Assembly: GCA_017453085.1 (NCBI GenBank)
Contig: JAFTKV010000296.1
Span: 1 to 12,456, forward strand
DNA from: Clostridia bacterium
GTDB taxonomy: Bacteria > Bacillota > Clostridia > Oscillospirales > CAG-272
DNA length: 12,456 nt
Direction of reading: 5' to 3'
Position 1 is the stretch's first letter. Every line of letters starts with the position of its first letter. This document shows positions 1 to 6,616 of this stretch, piece by piece. Both the position numbers and the translations under genes were made by a program. The notes under the pieces were generated by a model. That model was given only the letters and a program-made list of their open reading frames with translations, made no database searches and was not told the DNA's origin.

Positions 1-762
1 AGCACCCAGAGCAGAGATCAGAGCGGTGATACAGGTACCGATGTTCTGACCCATAATGATGGGGATCGCGGCGCCGAAGGGAATGGCAACCGAGATGGAG
101 AGTGCCTGCAGGATACCAACCGATGCAGAGGAGGACTGGATAACTGCAGTCAGTACGGTACCAACCAAAATACCCAGCAAGGGATTGGAGAATGTGATGA
201 GCAGATCGGCAAACCACTGCTGCTCGCCCAGAAATTCCATGGCGTCGCTCATAGTATCCATACCGGCCATCAGCACGGCAAAGCCCAGCAGGATGGTGGC
301 CACCGACTTCTTGCGGTTGCTCTTGGACATCATGATGATCACGATGCCGATCAGCGCCAGAATAGGGGTAAAAGAGGAGGGCTTGAGTATCTTCAGCGCA
401 AACGCAGCCCAAGGATTCATTTCGCTGCCGCCCAGCTCTACGCAGGTCAGCGACAGGATCCACGCCGTAACCGTGGTGCCGATATTGGAGCCCAGAATCA
501 CGCCGATGGTCTGTCCCAGCACCATGATACCCGAGTTAACCAGACCGACCAGCATAACGGTCACTGCCGAAGACGACTGAATCACCGCAGTGATTCCTAC
601 GCCCAGCAGCATTGCTTTCACTTTATTCGAGGTCATCCCCTTGAGGATCTGCTCCAGCTTACCGCCGGCCAGCGACTCCAGGCCATTGGACATGACGTTC
701 ATACCGTAAAGGAAGAAGGCGAGGCCGCCCAAAAGCGCGATTACGTTAAAAATCCAATCCAT
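1..762 (-). CDS. Na+/phosphate cotransporter, N-terminal part (cut by window edge)
   Basis: Membrane protein predicted to import phosphate, or a related anion, with sodium ions. Seen: 254 residues are present and the frame is still open at base 1, so the C-terminal part, which in many bacterial members carries a PhoU-like helical domain, is outside the window. The two inverted Na/Pi-cotransporter repeats are clear: QSSS at residues 62-65 followed by GSNIGTT at 91-97, then QSSS at 209-212 followed by GQNIGTC at 238-244. Hydrophobic segments surround them (about 5-22, 50-75, 133-147, 155-170, 195-215). The ATG start is supported by AAGGAG five to six bases upstream. It has its own promoter and is separated by 130 nt from the mutase gene upstream, so it is probably its own transcription unit. 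Substrate identity is inferred from the family, not shown here. Confidence 0.92.
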   Translation of the reverse strand, partial: MDWIFNVIALLGGLAFFLYGMNVMSNGLESLAGGKLEQILKGMTSNKVKAMLLGVGITAVIQSSSAVTVMLVGLVNSGIMVLGQTIGVILGSNIGTTVTAWILSLTCVELGGSEMNPWAAFALKILKPSSFTPILALIGIVIIMMSKSNRKKSVATILLGFAVLMAGMDTMSDAMEFLGEQQWFADLLITFSNPLLGILVGTVLTAVIQSSSASVGILQALSISVAIPFGAAIPIIMGQNIGTCITALISALGA

Positions 763-791
763 TTTTAGCTCCTTAATCAGAACATCAGAAT

Positions 792-819
792 TTTATACAT
801 CCATAAAGCAGTTTATCAA
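792..819 (-). promoter_or_regulatory. Sigma-A promoter of the Na/Pi cotransporter gene
   Basis: On the minus strand TTGATA (814-819) and TATAAA (792-797) are separated by 16 bp. The predicted start of transcription is around 785, giving a short leader with the ribosome binding site AAGGAGCT at 767-774. Direct repeats of TTTACA lie immediately upstream (see next entry). Confidence 0.6.
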
Positions 820-824
820 ATCCT

Positions 825-883
825 TGTAAAATCGAAAAGAGGCTCTTTGTAAAATCTGTGTAAAATTGTAAATTAATTTTACA
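825..883 (-). promoter_or_regulatory. TTTACA direct repeats upstream of the phosphate transporter (Pho-box-like)
   Basis: Minus-strand TTTACA occurs at 867-872, 859-864, 848-853 and 825-830. The second and third copies are 11 bp apart and the third and fourth 23 bp apart; the last ends six bases upstream of the -35 element. Repeats at about one helical turn placed here are the arrangement expected for a PhoB/PhoP-class activator, which fits a phosphate transporter gene. The same stretch contains an AT-rich inverted repeat (arms 859-867 and 875-883). Inference only: no phoR or phoP gene is in the window. Confidence 0.4.
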
Positions 884-892
884 GATTCCGAT

Positions 893-2614
893 TTACTTGG
901 TCCACTCGGAAACGCTTGCCTTAAACGCTTCCATGGTTGCTGCGCAGCAGTGCTTGCACTTGCCGTTCACCAGCAGGTAAAGTTTGATCTTGGGCTCGGT
1001 ACCGGAGGGACGGATCACCACTACGTTGCCGCCCTCGGTCTTGAAATAGAGGACGTTGGAAACCGGCAGTCCGGTGGGCTTCTGCTCGCCCGTCAGCAGA
1101 TCGGTGATCGTCTCGGTCTTGTAGTCCCGCATCTCGATGACCTTCATGCCACCCAGCTCGGCGGGAGGATTGTTGCGGATATTCTCCATCAGCGCCTGCA
1201 TCTTCGCCTGACCGTCCAGACCCTTCATGGTGACGTTGACGGTGCCCTCGGCGAAGTAGCCGAACTTCTCGTACATCGCAATCAGGGCGTCGTAAAGGGT
1301 CATGCCCTGCTTCTTATAGTAGGCTGCCATCTCAGCAATGAGCATAGAGGCAACCACGGCATCCTTGTCACGGGCGTAGGTGCCCTTCAGATAGCCGTAG
1401 GACTCCTCGAAGCCGAAGAGGTAATGACCGTCGCCCACGTCATCGTGCTTCTTGATGACCTCGCCGATGAATTTGAAGCCGGTGAGGACGTTGTAGATAT
1501 CCACGCCGTGAGACTGACAGATCTTGGTAGCCAGCTCGGTGGTGACGATGGTCTTGACCGCGTAGGGACCCTCGGGCATGGTGCCGGTGTTCTCGTAGGC
1601 GGTGAGGATATAGTCCAGCAGCAGCGAACCGATCTGGTTGCCGGTCATGCAGACGAACTCGCCCTCGCTGTTGCGAGCCATAATGCCGCAGCGATCGGCA
1701 TCGGGGTCGGTGGCGATGACCAGATCCGAGCCTACCTTCTTGGCCAGCTCTGCGCCCAGCGCAAGGGTTTCGGGATATTCGGGGTTAGGAGAAGCCACGG
1801 AGGGGAAATCGCCGTCCAGCACCATCTGCTGCCAAACGGTGTAGAGATGCTTCACGCCGCACAGACGGAGCACCTCGGGCACCAGACGGTAGCCGGTGCC
1901 GTGAAGGGGGGTATAAACAATTTTCAGATCGTCTGCCACTTCGGGGATAGCGTTCACGTCCACTCGCTGAGCGGTAACGTTGGCGATGAAGGCATCGTCC
2001 AGAGCGGCACCCACGATCTCGATTCTGCCGTCGGCAACCGCCTCGTCGAAGCTCACCTGCTTCACGCCGGTAAGGAGATCGGTGGCACAGATATACGAGG
2101 AGACCAGATCCGCCTGCTCCAGAGAAAGCTGTGCGCCGTCCTCCCAATATGCTTTGTAGCCGTTATACTCCTTGGGATTGTGAGATGCGGTAATGTTTAC
2201 GCCACCGATGCAGTTCAGCTCGCGAATCGCGAAGGACAGAACGGGAGTGGGACGGAGTGCGTCGAAGAAGTAGACCTTGATGCCGTTGGCTGCCAGCACC
2301 TCTGCGGTGATTTTCGCAAAGAGCTCGCTGTTGTTACGGGAGTCTCTGCCGATGACCACGCCCCGCTCAGCTGCACCCTCTCTGAGGATCAAGTTAGCAA
2401 AGCCCTGGGTAGCGTGGGCCACGGTATAGGGGTTCATGGCGTTGGTGCCCGCCATCATGGTTCCGCGCAGACCGCCTGTACCGAAGGCAAGCAGTCCGAT
2501 GAAACGGAATTTGATCTCTTCCTCATTATCCTTGATGGAAAGCAGCTCTGCCTTGGTCGCCTCGTCGATGCGATCGGATGCCAGCCAGCTTTCGTAAGTT
2601 TCTCTGTAATTCAT
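893..2614 (-). CDS. Phospho-sugar mutase (phosphoglucomutase / phosphomannomutase)
   Basis: Cytoplasmic enzyme of the alpha-D-phosphohexomutase superfamily. It interconverts hexose 1- and 6-phosphates through a phosphoserine and so links glycolysis to sugar-nucleotide and cell-envelope synthesis. Seen: 573 residues, the usual length for the long bacterial PgcA-like members. All four signature loops are present: the phosphoserine loop TASHNP (142-147), the Mg-binding loop DPDADR (303-308), the sugar-specificity loop GFEESYGY (401-408) and the phosphate-binding loop RPSGTEPK (535-542). The ATG is preceded by GAGAGGGT at 2621-2628. It lies 39 nt downstream of the TSCPD gene and is probably the last gene of the htpG operon. 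Oddity: a cysteine-rich CKHCC at 553-557 near the C terminus. Whether glucose or mannose phosphate is preferred cannot be told from sequence. Confidence 0.95.
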   Translation of the reverse strand: MNYRETYESWLASDRIDEATKAELLSIKDNEEEIKFRFIGLLAFGTGGLRGTMMAGTNAMNPYTVAHATQGFANLILREGAAERGVVIGRDSRNNSELFAKITAEVLAANGIKVYFFDALRPTPVLSFAIRELNCIGGVNITASHNPKEYNGYKAYWEDGAQLSLEQADLVSSYICATDLLTGVKQVSFDEAVADGRIEIVGAALDDAFIANVTAQRVDVNAIPEVADDLKIVYTPLHGTGYRLVPEVLRLCGVKHLYTVWQQMVLDGDFPSVASPNPEYPETLALGAELAKKVGSDLVIATDPDADRCGIMARNSEGEFVCMTGNQIGSLLLDYILTAYENTGTMPEGPYAVKTIVTTELATKICQSHGVDIYNVLTGFKFIGEVIKKHDDVGDGHYLFGFEESYGYLKGTYARDKDAVVASMLIAEMAAYYKKQGMTLYDALIAMYEKFGYFAEGTVNVTMKGLDGQAKMQALMENIRNNPPAELGGMKVIEMRDYKTETITDLLTGEQKPTGLPVSNVLYFKTEGGNVVVIRPSGTEPKIKLYLLVNGKCKHCCAATMEAFKASVSEWTK

Positions 2615-2653
2615 TGGTATACCCTCTCTACTTGAATGGATTTCCTTGGGGAA

Positions 2654-2902
2654 TTATTCTGCCGCCTCACACAGGGCCTTAGCCAGCTGATCGGGGCAGG
2701 ATGTACCTCTGCCGCGGCAATCGATGCCCGACAGTCTTGCAATGGCGTCGTCCACCTTCATGCCAACCACCAAAGCCGCAACGCCCTGGGTGTTGCCGTG
2801 GCATCCGCCGACGAATGCACAGGAGGTGATCACACCGTCCTCTACCTCAATATGGATCTCGCGGGAGCATACTCCGCTGGTTTTGTAATTGATTTGCTTC
2901 AT
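2654..2902 (-). CDS. Small TSCPD-domain protein (TIGR03905-like)
   Basis: An 82-residue cysteine-rich protein of unknown function. Seen: six cysteines (12, 28, 34, 62, 69, 78), the motif GGCHGNTQG at 32-40 and the eponymous TSCPD at 67-71. Known: this domain also occurs at the C terminus of B12-dependent ribonucleotide reductases, and the stand-alone clostridial proteins of about 80 residues are classed as TIGR03905. The cysteines suggest metal binding or redox chemistry, but this is not established. The ATG has AAAGG at 2911-2915 upstream. It lies between the prephenate-dehydratase-like gene (36-nt gap) and the sugar mutase (39-nt gap), all on one strand, so co-transcription is likely. Confidence 0.88.
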   Translation of the reverse strand: MKQINYKTSGVCSREIHIEVEDGVITSCAFVGGCHGNTQGVAALVVGMKVDDAIARLSGIDCRGRGTSCPDQLAKALCEAAE

Positions 2903-2938
2903 TTGATTATCCTTTCCGGCAAGCTGCCGATGTATTTT

Positions 2939-3841
2939 TCAGTATAGTAATACTTTGGAATCGCCCAAGGGTATGGCCACCTGTCGGTAACAGCCTGTTA
3001 CGGTGGATCGGGAGCCGCAAAGCTCCAGATAGCGGATCAGCGATGCCACGTCGGCATCCTGCACCCGCAGGGTCAGCTCGTAGGTGTCGTTGGCCGCACC
3101 GGGGAGCGAGCGACAGCCCTCCGGCTCTGCGCCGAAGGTCTGGCAGGCCAGCAGCAGCTCCCACAGGCACTCCTCGCCGGGCACTGCCCGCAGCTTCAGC
3201 CGATCCGCCCCCTCCAGCATACAGGGAGTGGCAGACAGCAGGGCGAAGCGGATATATTCCTCCTCCGACAGTGCCAGATGGCAGATCAGCACGGTGAACA
3301 GACCGTAGCGATCGATCAGTTGGGCAAAGCGATTCATCACGCCGTCGCCGGCACTCTCCACAGGAAGCAGACAGAAATCGTAGCGTCCCTCCGCAGTTCC
3401 CTCACAGGCGTCGGAGTAATCTTCCGCATCGGTCGCCTCTGCACCGGGCAGCAGATCGGTAACGCATTGCAGGATCCGCCCCGCATAGGGATTTTGGAAA
3501 TAGGCGATCACCGGATGCGACTCGCCGTACAGGGGAAGATTCTCCTCTGCCGTTTCAATGGCCATCATCCTGCAAAGCTCCAATCGGGAGAACAGCGACA
3601 CCGCCTGTGCAAGCTCCCGCTGATCGGAGAGGGGAGCAAACCGATTCAGCTGCTCGGCATATTCCCCATACAGCGAGGCAAGGGTCTGTTCGGTCTCCTC
3701 ACCGCGCTCCAACCGCTTTCGCAGCTGCGTTTGCATCAGTCCCGAAAGCTCGGAAAGCTGCGCACGGCGAAGCCTCCAGCCGTCGGACAGCAGACGATCC
3801 GCATCTGCCAGATTCTCGGCAATGACAGTCAACTCATTCAT
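2939..3841 (-). CDS. Degenerate prephenate-dehydratase-like protein (chorismate-mutase-like helix, partial PDT, ACT-like tail)
   Basis: A 300-residue cytoplasmic protein. It appears to be a reduced version of the bifunctional P-protein that makes phenylpyruvate for phenylalanine. Seen: residues 15-95 are helical and resemble an AroQ chorismate mutase only loosely. Residues 109-185 match the first half of a PDT domain (HPVIAYFQNPYAG at 109-121; LLPVESAGDGV at 158-168 in place of the usual LPIENS-GSV). Residues 192-206 match the PDT end motif, but the catalytic Thr of TRF is Ile (IRF, 197-199). The central PDT segment with the SHPQAL-type and IQD motifs is absent. Residues 215-300 look ACT-like. 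I infer a non-catalytic, possibly amino-acid-sensing protein. The ATG is 3 nt after the htpG stop with only a weak ribosome site, suggesting coupling to htpG. The PDT relationship rests on motif reading and should be tested by profile search. Confidence 0.6.
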   Translation of the reverse strand: MNELTVIAENLADADRLLSDGWRLRRAQLSELSGLMQTQLRKRLERGEETEQTLASLYGEYAEQLNRFAPLSDQRELAQAVSLFSRLELCRMMAIETAEENLPLYGESHPVIAYFQNPYAGRILQCVTDLLPGAEATDAEDYSDACEGTAEGRYDFCLLPVESAGDGVMNRFAQLIDRYGLFTVLICHLALSEEEYIRFALLSATPCMLEGADRLKLRAVPGEECLWELLLACQTFGAEPEGCRSLPGAANDTYELTLRVQDADVASLIRYLELCGSRSTVTGCYRQVAIPLGDSKVLLY

Positions 3842-3844
3842 GGC

Positions 3845-5704
3845 TTACAGATTTTCCAGAGCACCCGCCAGCGTGCGGTAGCTCTGCTTCAGAAACGCCT
3901 TCAGCTCTTCAGCGGTAAGCTGTCTTTGAGAAAGAAGCGACAGCGACCAGATCTGTGCGGCGGCACTCTCCTTGGCCGCTTCGTCGGACACCTCTGCCAG
4001 ACGGCGGATCAGGGGGGAGCTGGCGTTGAGCACCAGGGTCGCCTCCGCCATTGCAGGCATGGCGAAGGACTCGCCTCGGCTGTAATAGCGCATCATATCC
4101 TCATAGCGGCGGGATTGCTCGGACAGGTTCAGAAGCGCGGGAACACTCTCGTCGGCAAGGGCTTCGAAGCTGACCTTCAGCTGATTGTTACCGCTGACCT
4201 TCTTGAACAGCTCCGCCAGCTCTGCGTTTTCCATGATCTCGCCGTCGCCCTTGAGAGCGTCGGCAACGTCTGCGTCGATGCGGAGGAATTTGCACTTTTT
4301 GTTCTCCTCCAGAAGACCCATATACTGCATCTCCAGAGGCCCGCTGAGCAGATAGACCTTGATGCCTCTTTCCTCGAAGAGGGAGATATACTGCGCCTGC
4401 GAGACCTTGTCGGTGGCGTAGTAGAGCTTTCCCTCGTGGGTATCCTTGGCAGCCTCCAACGCCTCGTCCACCGTCTCGAATTTGCCGCTTTCGGTGAGCG
4501 GCAGCAGCAGAGAGGGAGAGACGCGGTCGTAGAACTTGCGGTCCCGGAGACAGCCGTATTCCACGAAGAGCTTGATGTCCTCCCAAAATCCCTCGTACTT
4601 CTCCCGCTCGGTATTAAAGAGGGAGTTGAGCTTATCCGCCACCTTCTTCACGATGTGGGCGGAGATCTTGGACACGTAGCCGCTGTTTTGCAGATAGGAG
4701 CGGGAAACGTTCAGGGGCAGCTCGGGGCAATCCAGCACGCCGCGGAGCATCAGCAGGTACTCGGGGATCACTTCCTTGATATTGTCGGCAACGAAGACCT
4801 GGTTATAGTAGAGCTTGACCTGCCCTTCCATATTGTCATACTCGCTGCGCAGGGGCGGGAAGTAAAGGATTCCCTTGAAATTCAGGGGATAATCGGCGTT
4901 TATATGGATCCAGAAGAGCGGCTCCCGATAGTCGCCGAAGACCCGGCGGTAAAATTCCTTGTATTCCTCCTCGGTGCACTCGGAGGCGGAGCGCATCCAC
5001 AGAGGCTGGGTGTCGTTCACCGGCTCGGCAGGGAGCAGATTACCCTCCTCGTCCTTTTTCGGCTCGCTGCCGTCCTCAAAGAAGATAGCCACCGGCATAA
5101 AGGCGCAATATTTGTTCAGCACCGCCAGCAGGTTGGAGGAGCTCAGATACTCCTCGCCCTCCTCGGACAGGTGAAGCACCACCGAAGTGCCGCGGGGACG
5201 GTCCTCTGCCCCCTCCAAGGTGTAGGAGCCTGCCTCGTCGCAGGTCCAGTGGACGGCAGGCGCACCGGTGAAGGATCTCGACCATACCTCTACCGTATCG
5301 GCGACCATAAACGCCGAATAGAAGCCCAGGCCGAAGTGACCGATGATGCCGCTCTTGTCGTCACCTTTTTCGTATTGCTCGATAAATTCCATCGCACCCG
5401 ACAGAGCGATATTGCAGATGTATTTTTCCAGCTCCTCTGCCGTCATACCAATGCCGTTATCGGTGACGGTGAGAGTTTTCTCCTCCTTGTCCAGCGAAAC
5501 CGTGATGCGATACGCTTCGTCGTCCTCCTCGAACTGCCCCAGCGAGGCAAGCCTTTTCAGCTTGGTCACCGCATCGCAGGCGTTGGAGACGATCTCTCTC
5601 AGGAAGATCTCTTTTTCGGAGTAGAGCCACTTTTTGATGACGGGGAAAATGTGCTCGGTCTGCACCGAGATCCCGCCGGTTTTGGGAGTAAATTCGTTTT
5701 GCAT
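3845..5704 (-). CDS. htpG: Molecular chaperone HtpG (Hsp90)
   Basis: ATP-dependent dimeric Hsp90 chaperone of the cytoplasm that remodels client proteins, usually with DnaK. Seen: 619 residues, close to the family norm of about 620-630. The N-terminal GHKL ATPase is intact: LREIVSNACDA at 35-45 (catalytic Glu37, Mg-coordinating Asn41), DNGIGM at 82-87, the lid motif GHFGLGFYSAFMVAD at 122-136 and GTSVVLHL at 172-179. The middle domain has the catalytic-arginine loop LNVSR at 331-335. The C-terminal dimerisation region follows to residue 619. The ATG has GGAAAGG at 5713-5719 with an 8-nt spacing. It is the first gene of the minus-strand operon, under a near-consensus promoter and a hairpin-forming leader. 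No CIRCE element is visible. Confidence 0.97.
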   Translation of the reverse strand: MQNEFTPKTGGISVQTEHIFPVIKKWLYSEKEIFLREIVSNACDAVTKLKRLASLGQFEEDDEAYRITVSLDKEEKTLTVTDNGIGMTAEELEKYICNIALSGAMEFIEQYEKGDDKSGIIGHFGLGFYSAFMVADTVEVWSRSFTGAPAVHWTCDEAGSYTLEGAEDRPRGTSVVLHLSEEGEEYLSSSNLLAVLNKYCAFMPVAIFFEDGSEPKKDEEGNLLPAEPVNDTQPLWMRSASECTEEEYKEFYRRVFGDYREPLFWIHINADYPLNFKGILYFPPLRSEYDNMEGQVKLYYNQVFVADNIKEVIPEYLLMLRGVLDCPELPLNVSRSYLQNSGYVSKISAHIVKKVADKLNSLFNTEREKYEGFWEDIKLFVEYGCLRDRKFYDRVSPSLLLPLTESGKFETVDEALEAAKDTHEGKLYYATDKVSQAQYISLFEERGIKVYLLSGPLEMQYMGLLEENKKCKFLRIDADVADALKGDGEIMENAELAELFKKVSGNNQLKVSFEALADESVPALLNLSEQSRRYEDMMRYYSRGESFAMPAMAEATLVLNASSPLIRRLAEVSDEAAKESAAAQIWSLSLLSQRQLTAEELKAFLKQSYRTLAGALENL

Positions 5705-5719
5705 TTTTATAACCTTTCC

Positions 5720-5764
5720 GACGACGAAATTTCTTTACAGGGATGTCCAAACTTCACCGTCGTC
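5720..5764 (-). promoter_or_regulatory. Hairpin in the htpG leader, abutting the ribosome binding site
   Basis: In the mRNA, GACGACG (from 5764-5758) pairs with CGUCGUC (from 5726-5720). Inside it AAGUUU can pair with AAAUUU after a 3-nt bulge, giving about 13 pairs. The stem ends directly against the GGAAAGG ribosome site at 5713-5719. It could affect htpG translation or mRNA stability; a temperature-responsive role is only a hypothesis. Confidence 0.45.
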
Positions 5765-5803
5765 TTTTGCAGAAATTCAGCTGCAAATAAATATCCAGTA
5801 TTT

Positions 5804-5832
5804 ATTTTACCCCATTTTAACCGTTTTGTCAA
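5804..5832 (-). promoter_or_regulatory. Sigma-A promoter of the htpG operon
   Basis: Minus-strand TTGACA (5827-5832) and TAAAAT (5804-5809) are separated by exactly 17 bp. The predicted start near 5797 gives a leader of about 93 nt. It is likely shared by htpG, the PDT-like gene, the TSCPD gene and the sugar mutase, since gaps between them are 3 to 39 nt and no terminator is seen. Confidence 0.85.
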
Positions 5833-6044
5833 TCACCCACACCGAATATTTGCAAAAATTCTGTAGTTATTTCATCGTCGCAGAGGATCGGACGCTCCGT
5901 CCCCTTTTTGCATATACTGGAAGCAAATGAACTTTCTGTAAATTCCCGTGGGGATGTTTAAGCCGCCCCCTCCCGTGGAAAGACTATGGACAGAAGGCAC
6001 CTGCCTCAAAAACACGAACGTATTTCCCGAAAGGATGATCCATC
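5833..6044 (+). promoter_or_regulatory. Divergent intergenic region upstream of mazF
   Basis: No antitoxin-sized reading frame with a ribosome site is visible here. TATACT at 5913-5918 could be a -10 element for mazF, but the hexamer 17 bp upstream (GGACGC, 5890-5895) is a poor -35. TCCCGTGG occurs twice, near 5943 and 5971. The mazF ribosome site GAAAGGA is at 6029-6035. Confidence 0.25.
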
Positions 6045-6353
6045 ATGACCGTGAAACGCGGCGATATTTATTACGCAGACCTCTCCCCCGTGGTAGGCTC
6101 CGAGCAAGGCGGACTTCGGCCCGTACTTATTATTCAGAACGACGTGGGCAACCGATATTCCCCCACGGTGATCGCCGCCGCCATCACCAGCCGCCTGACC
6201 AAATCCCGTCTGCCCACCCACATCGACGTTGCCCGCGCCGCCACCGTGGACGGCGACACGCTGGGGCTTGCCCGGGATTCGGTGATCCTGCTGGAGCAGA
6301 TCCGCACCCTCGACAAGCGTCGGCTGAGAGAGAAAATGGGGCATCTGGACTAG
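6045..6353 (+). CDS. mazF: MazF/NdoA-type endoribonuclease toxin, stopped early by UAG
   Basis: Sequence-specific single-strand mRNA endonuclease of the MazF/PemK family, normally held inactive by a MazE/NdoAI antitoxin. Seen: 102 residues up to a TAG at 6351-6353. The core closely follows B. subtilis Ndo[21 protein letters not shown] at 3-22, GNRYSP at 35-40 and [11 protein letters not shown] at 84-94. Expected catalytic residues Arg25 and Thr48 are both present. Family members are usually about 110-118 residues and end in a helix after a GHLD-type motif. Here GHLD is the last thing translated, and the missing helix is encoded in frame beyond the TAG (next entry). The ATG has GAAAGGA about 9 nt upstream. 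No antitoxin gene is adjacent, unlike the usual alr-ndoAI-ndoA arrangement. The toxin may be inactive, weakened, or completed by readthrough. Confidence 0.9.
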   Translation: MTVKRGDIYYADLSPVVGSEQGGLRPVLIIQNDVGNRYSPTVIAAAITSRLTKSRLPTHIDVARAATVDGDTLGLARDSVILLEQIRTLDKRRLREKMGHLD

Positions 6354-6494
6354 CGGCTGATGCAGCAGGTCAACGATGCTATCGTGGTGTCCTTCGGACT
6401 GGCGATCCCTGCCGCCTCCCCTGCCGCGACCTCTGTTCCCGATGCGGTGGCAGCCGAATTGCGCCCGCCGGAGGATCCCAAGATCTTTGGCTGA
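6354..6494 (+). pseudogene. In-frame C-terminal segment of mazF beyond the UAG
   Basis: The frame of mazF continues for 46 codons after the TAG to a TGA at 6492-6494. It begins RLMQQVNDAIVVSFGL, the expected C-terminal helix of NdoA-like proteins (compare the MMDKVDEALQISL region of B. subtilis NdoA), followed by an Ala/Pro-rich tail. There is no new start or ribosome site, so it is made only if the UAG is read through. The conserved remnant suggests a recent nonsense change or recoding rather than an old stop. Confidence 0.65.
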
Positions 6495-6542
6495 GCATCT
6501 GCAGCAAATTCCCACAGATTTCGGGAAATCGGCGTTTCCCTC

Positions 6543-6571
6543 TTGCAATTTCCGCAAAAATGCGGTACAAT
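6543..6571 (+). promoter_or_regulatory. Sigma-A promoter of the regulator / dihydroorotase-like operon, with palindromes
   Basis: TTGCAA (6543-6548) and TACAAT (6566-6571) are exactly 17 bp apart. The spacer holds the palindrome CCGCA-AAAA-TGCGG (6552-6565). A second inverted repeat, GTACAA (6565-6570) and TTGTAC (6581-6586), flanks the predicted start near 6578. Either could be an operator. Just upstream, GATTTC/GAAATC (6517-6530) and GGGAAA/TTTCCC (6523-6540) are overlapping small inverted repeats without a T-run, so not a convincing terminator for mazF. Confidence 0.75.
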
Positions 6572-6616
6572 AAAGTATAGTTGTACAGTTTATGCGAAAA
6601 GGAGGAGGAATAGACC

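Noticed and set aside
859..883. AT-rich inverted repeat as terminator of the sugar mutase operon
   Set aside because: The stem has almost no GC pairs and no U-run follows; the TTTACA repeats fit a regulatory site better.
950..2635. 561-codon plus-strand frame opposite the sugar mutase
   Set aside because: It mirrors the coding frame of a clear enzyme gene; its length comes from codon bias that avoids TTA, CTA and TCA. No motif is recognised in it.
3278..5866. 862-codon plus-strand frame opposite htpG and the PDT-like gene
   Set aside because: Antisense shadow; it spans two unrelated real genes and the htpG promoter, and reads as low-complexity Leu/Gly/His-rich sequence without domain motifs.
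5890..5909. GGACG-CTC-CGTCC hairpin with a T-run as a terminator
   Set aside because: The stem is only 5 bp and no plus-strand gene lies upstream to be terminated.
5948..6580. 210-codon plus-strand frame overlapping mazF
   Set aside because: Different frame from the conserved MazF protein, Arg/Pro-rich, no ribosome site at the start.
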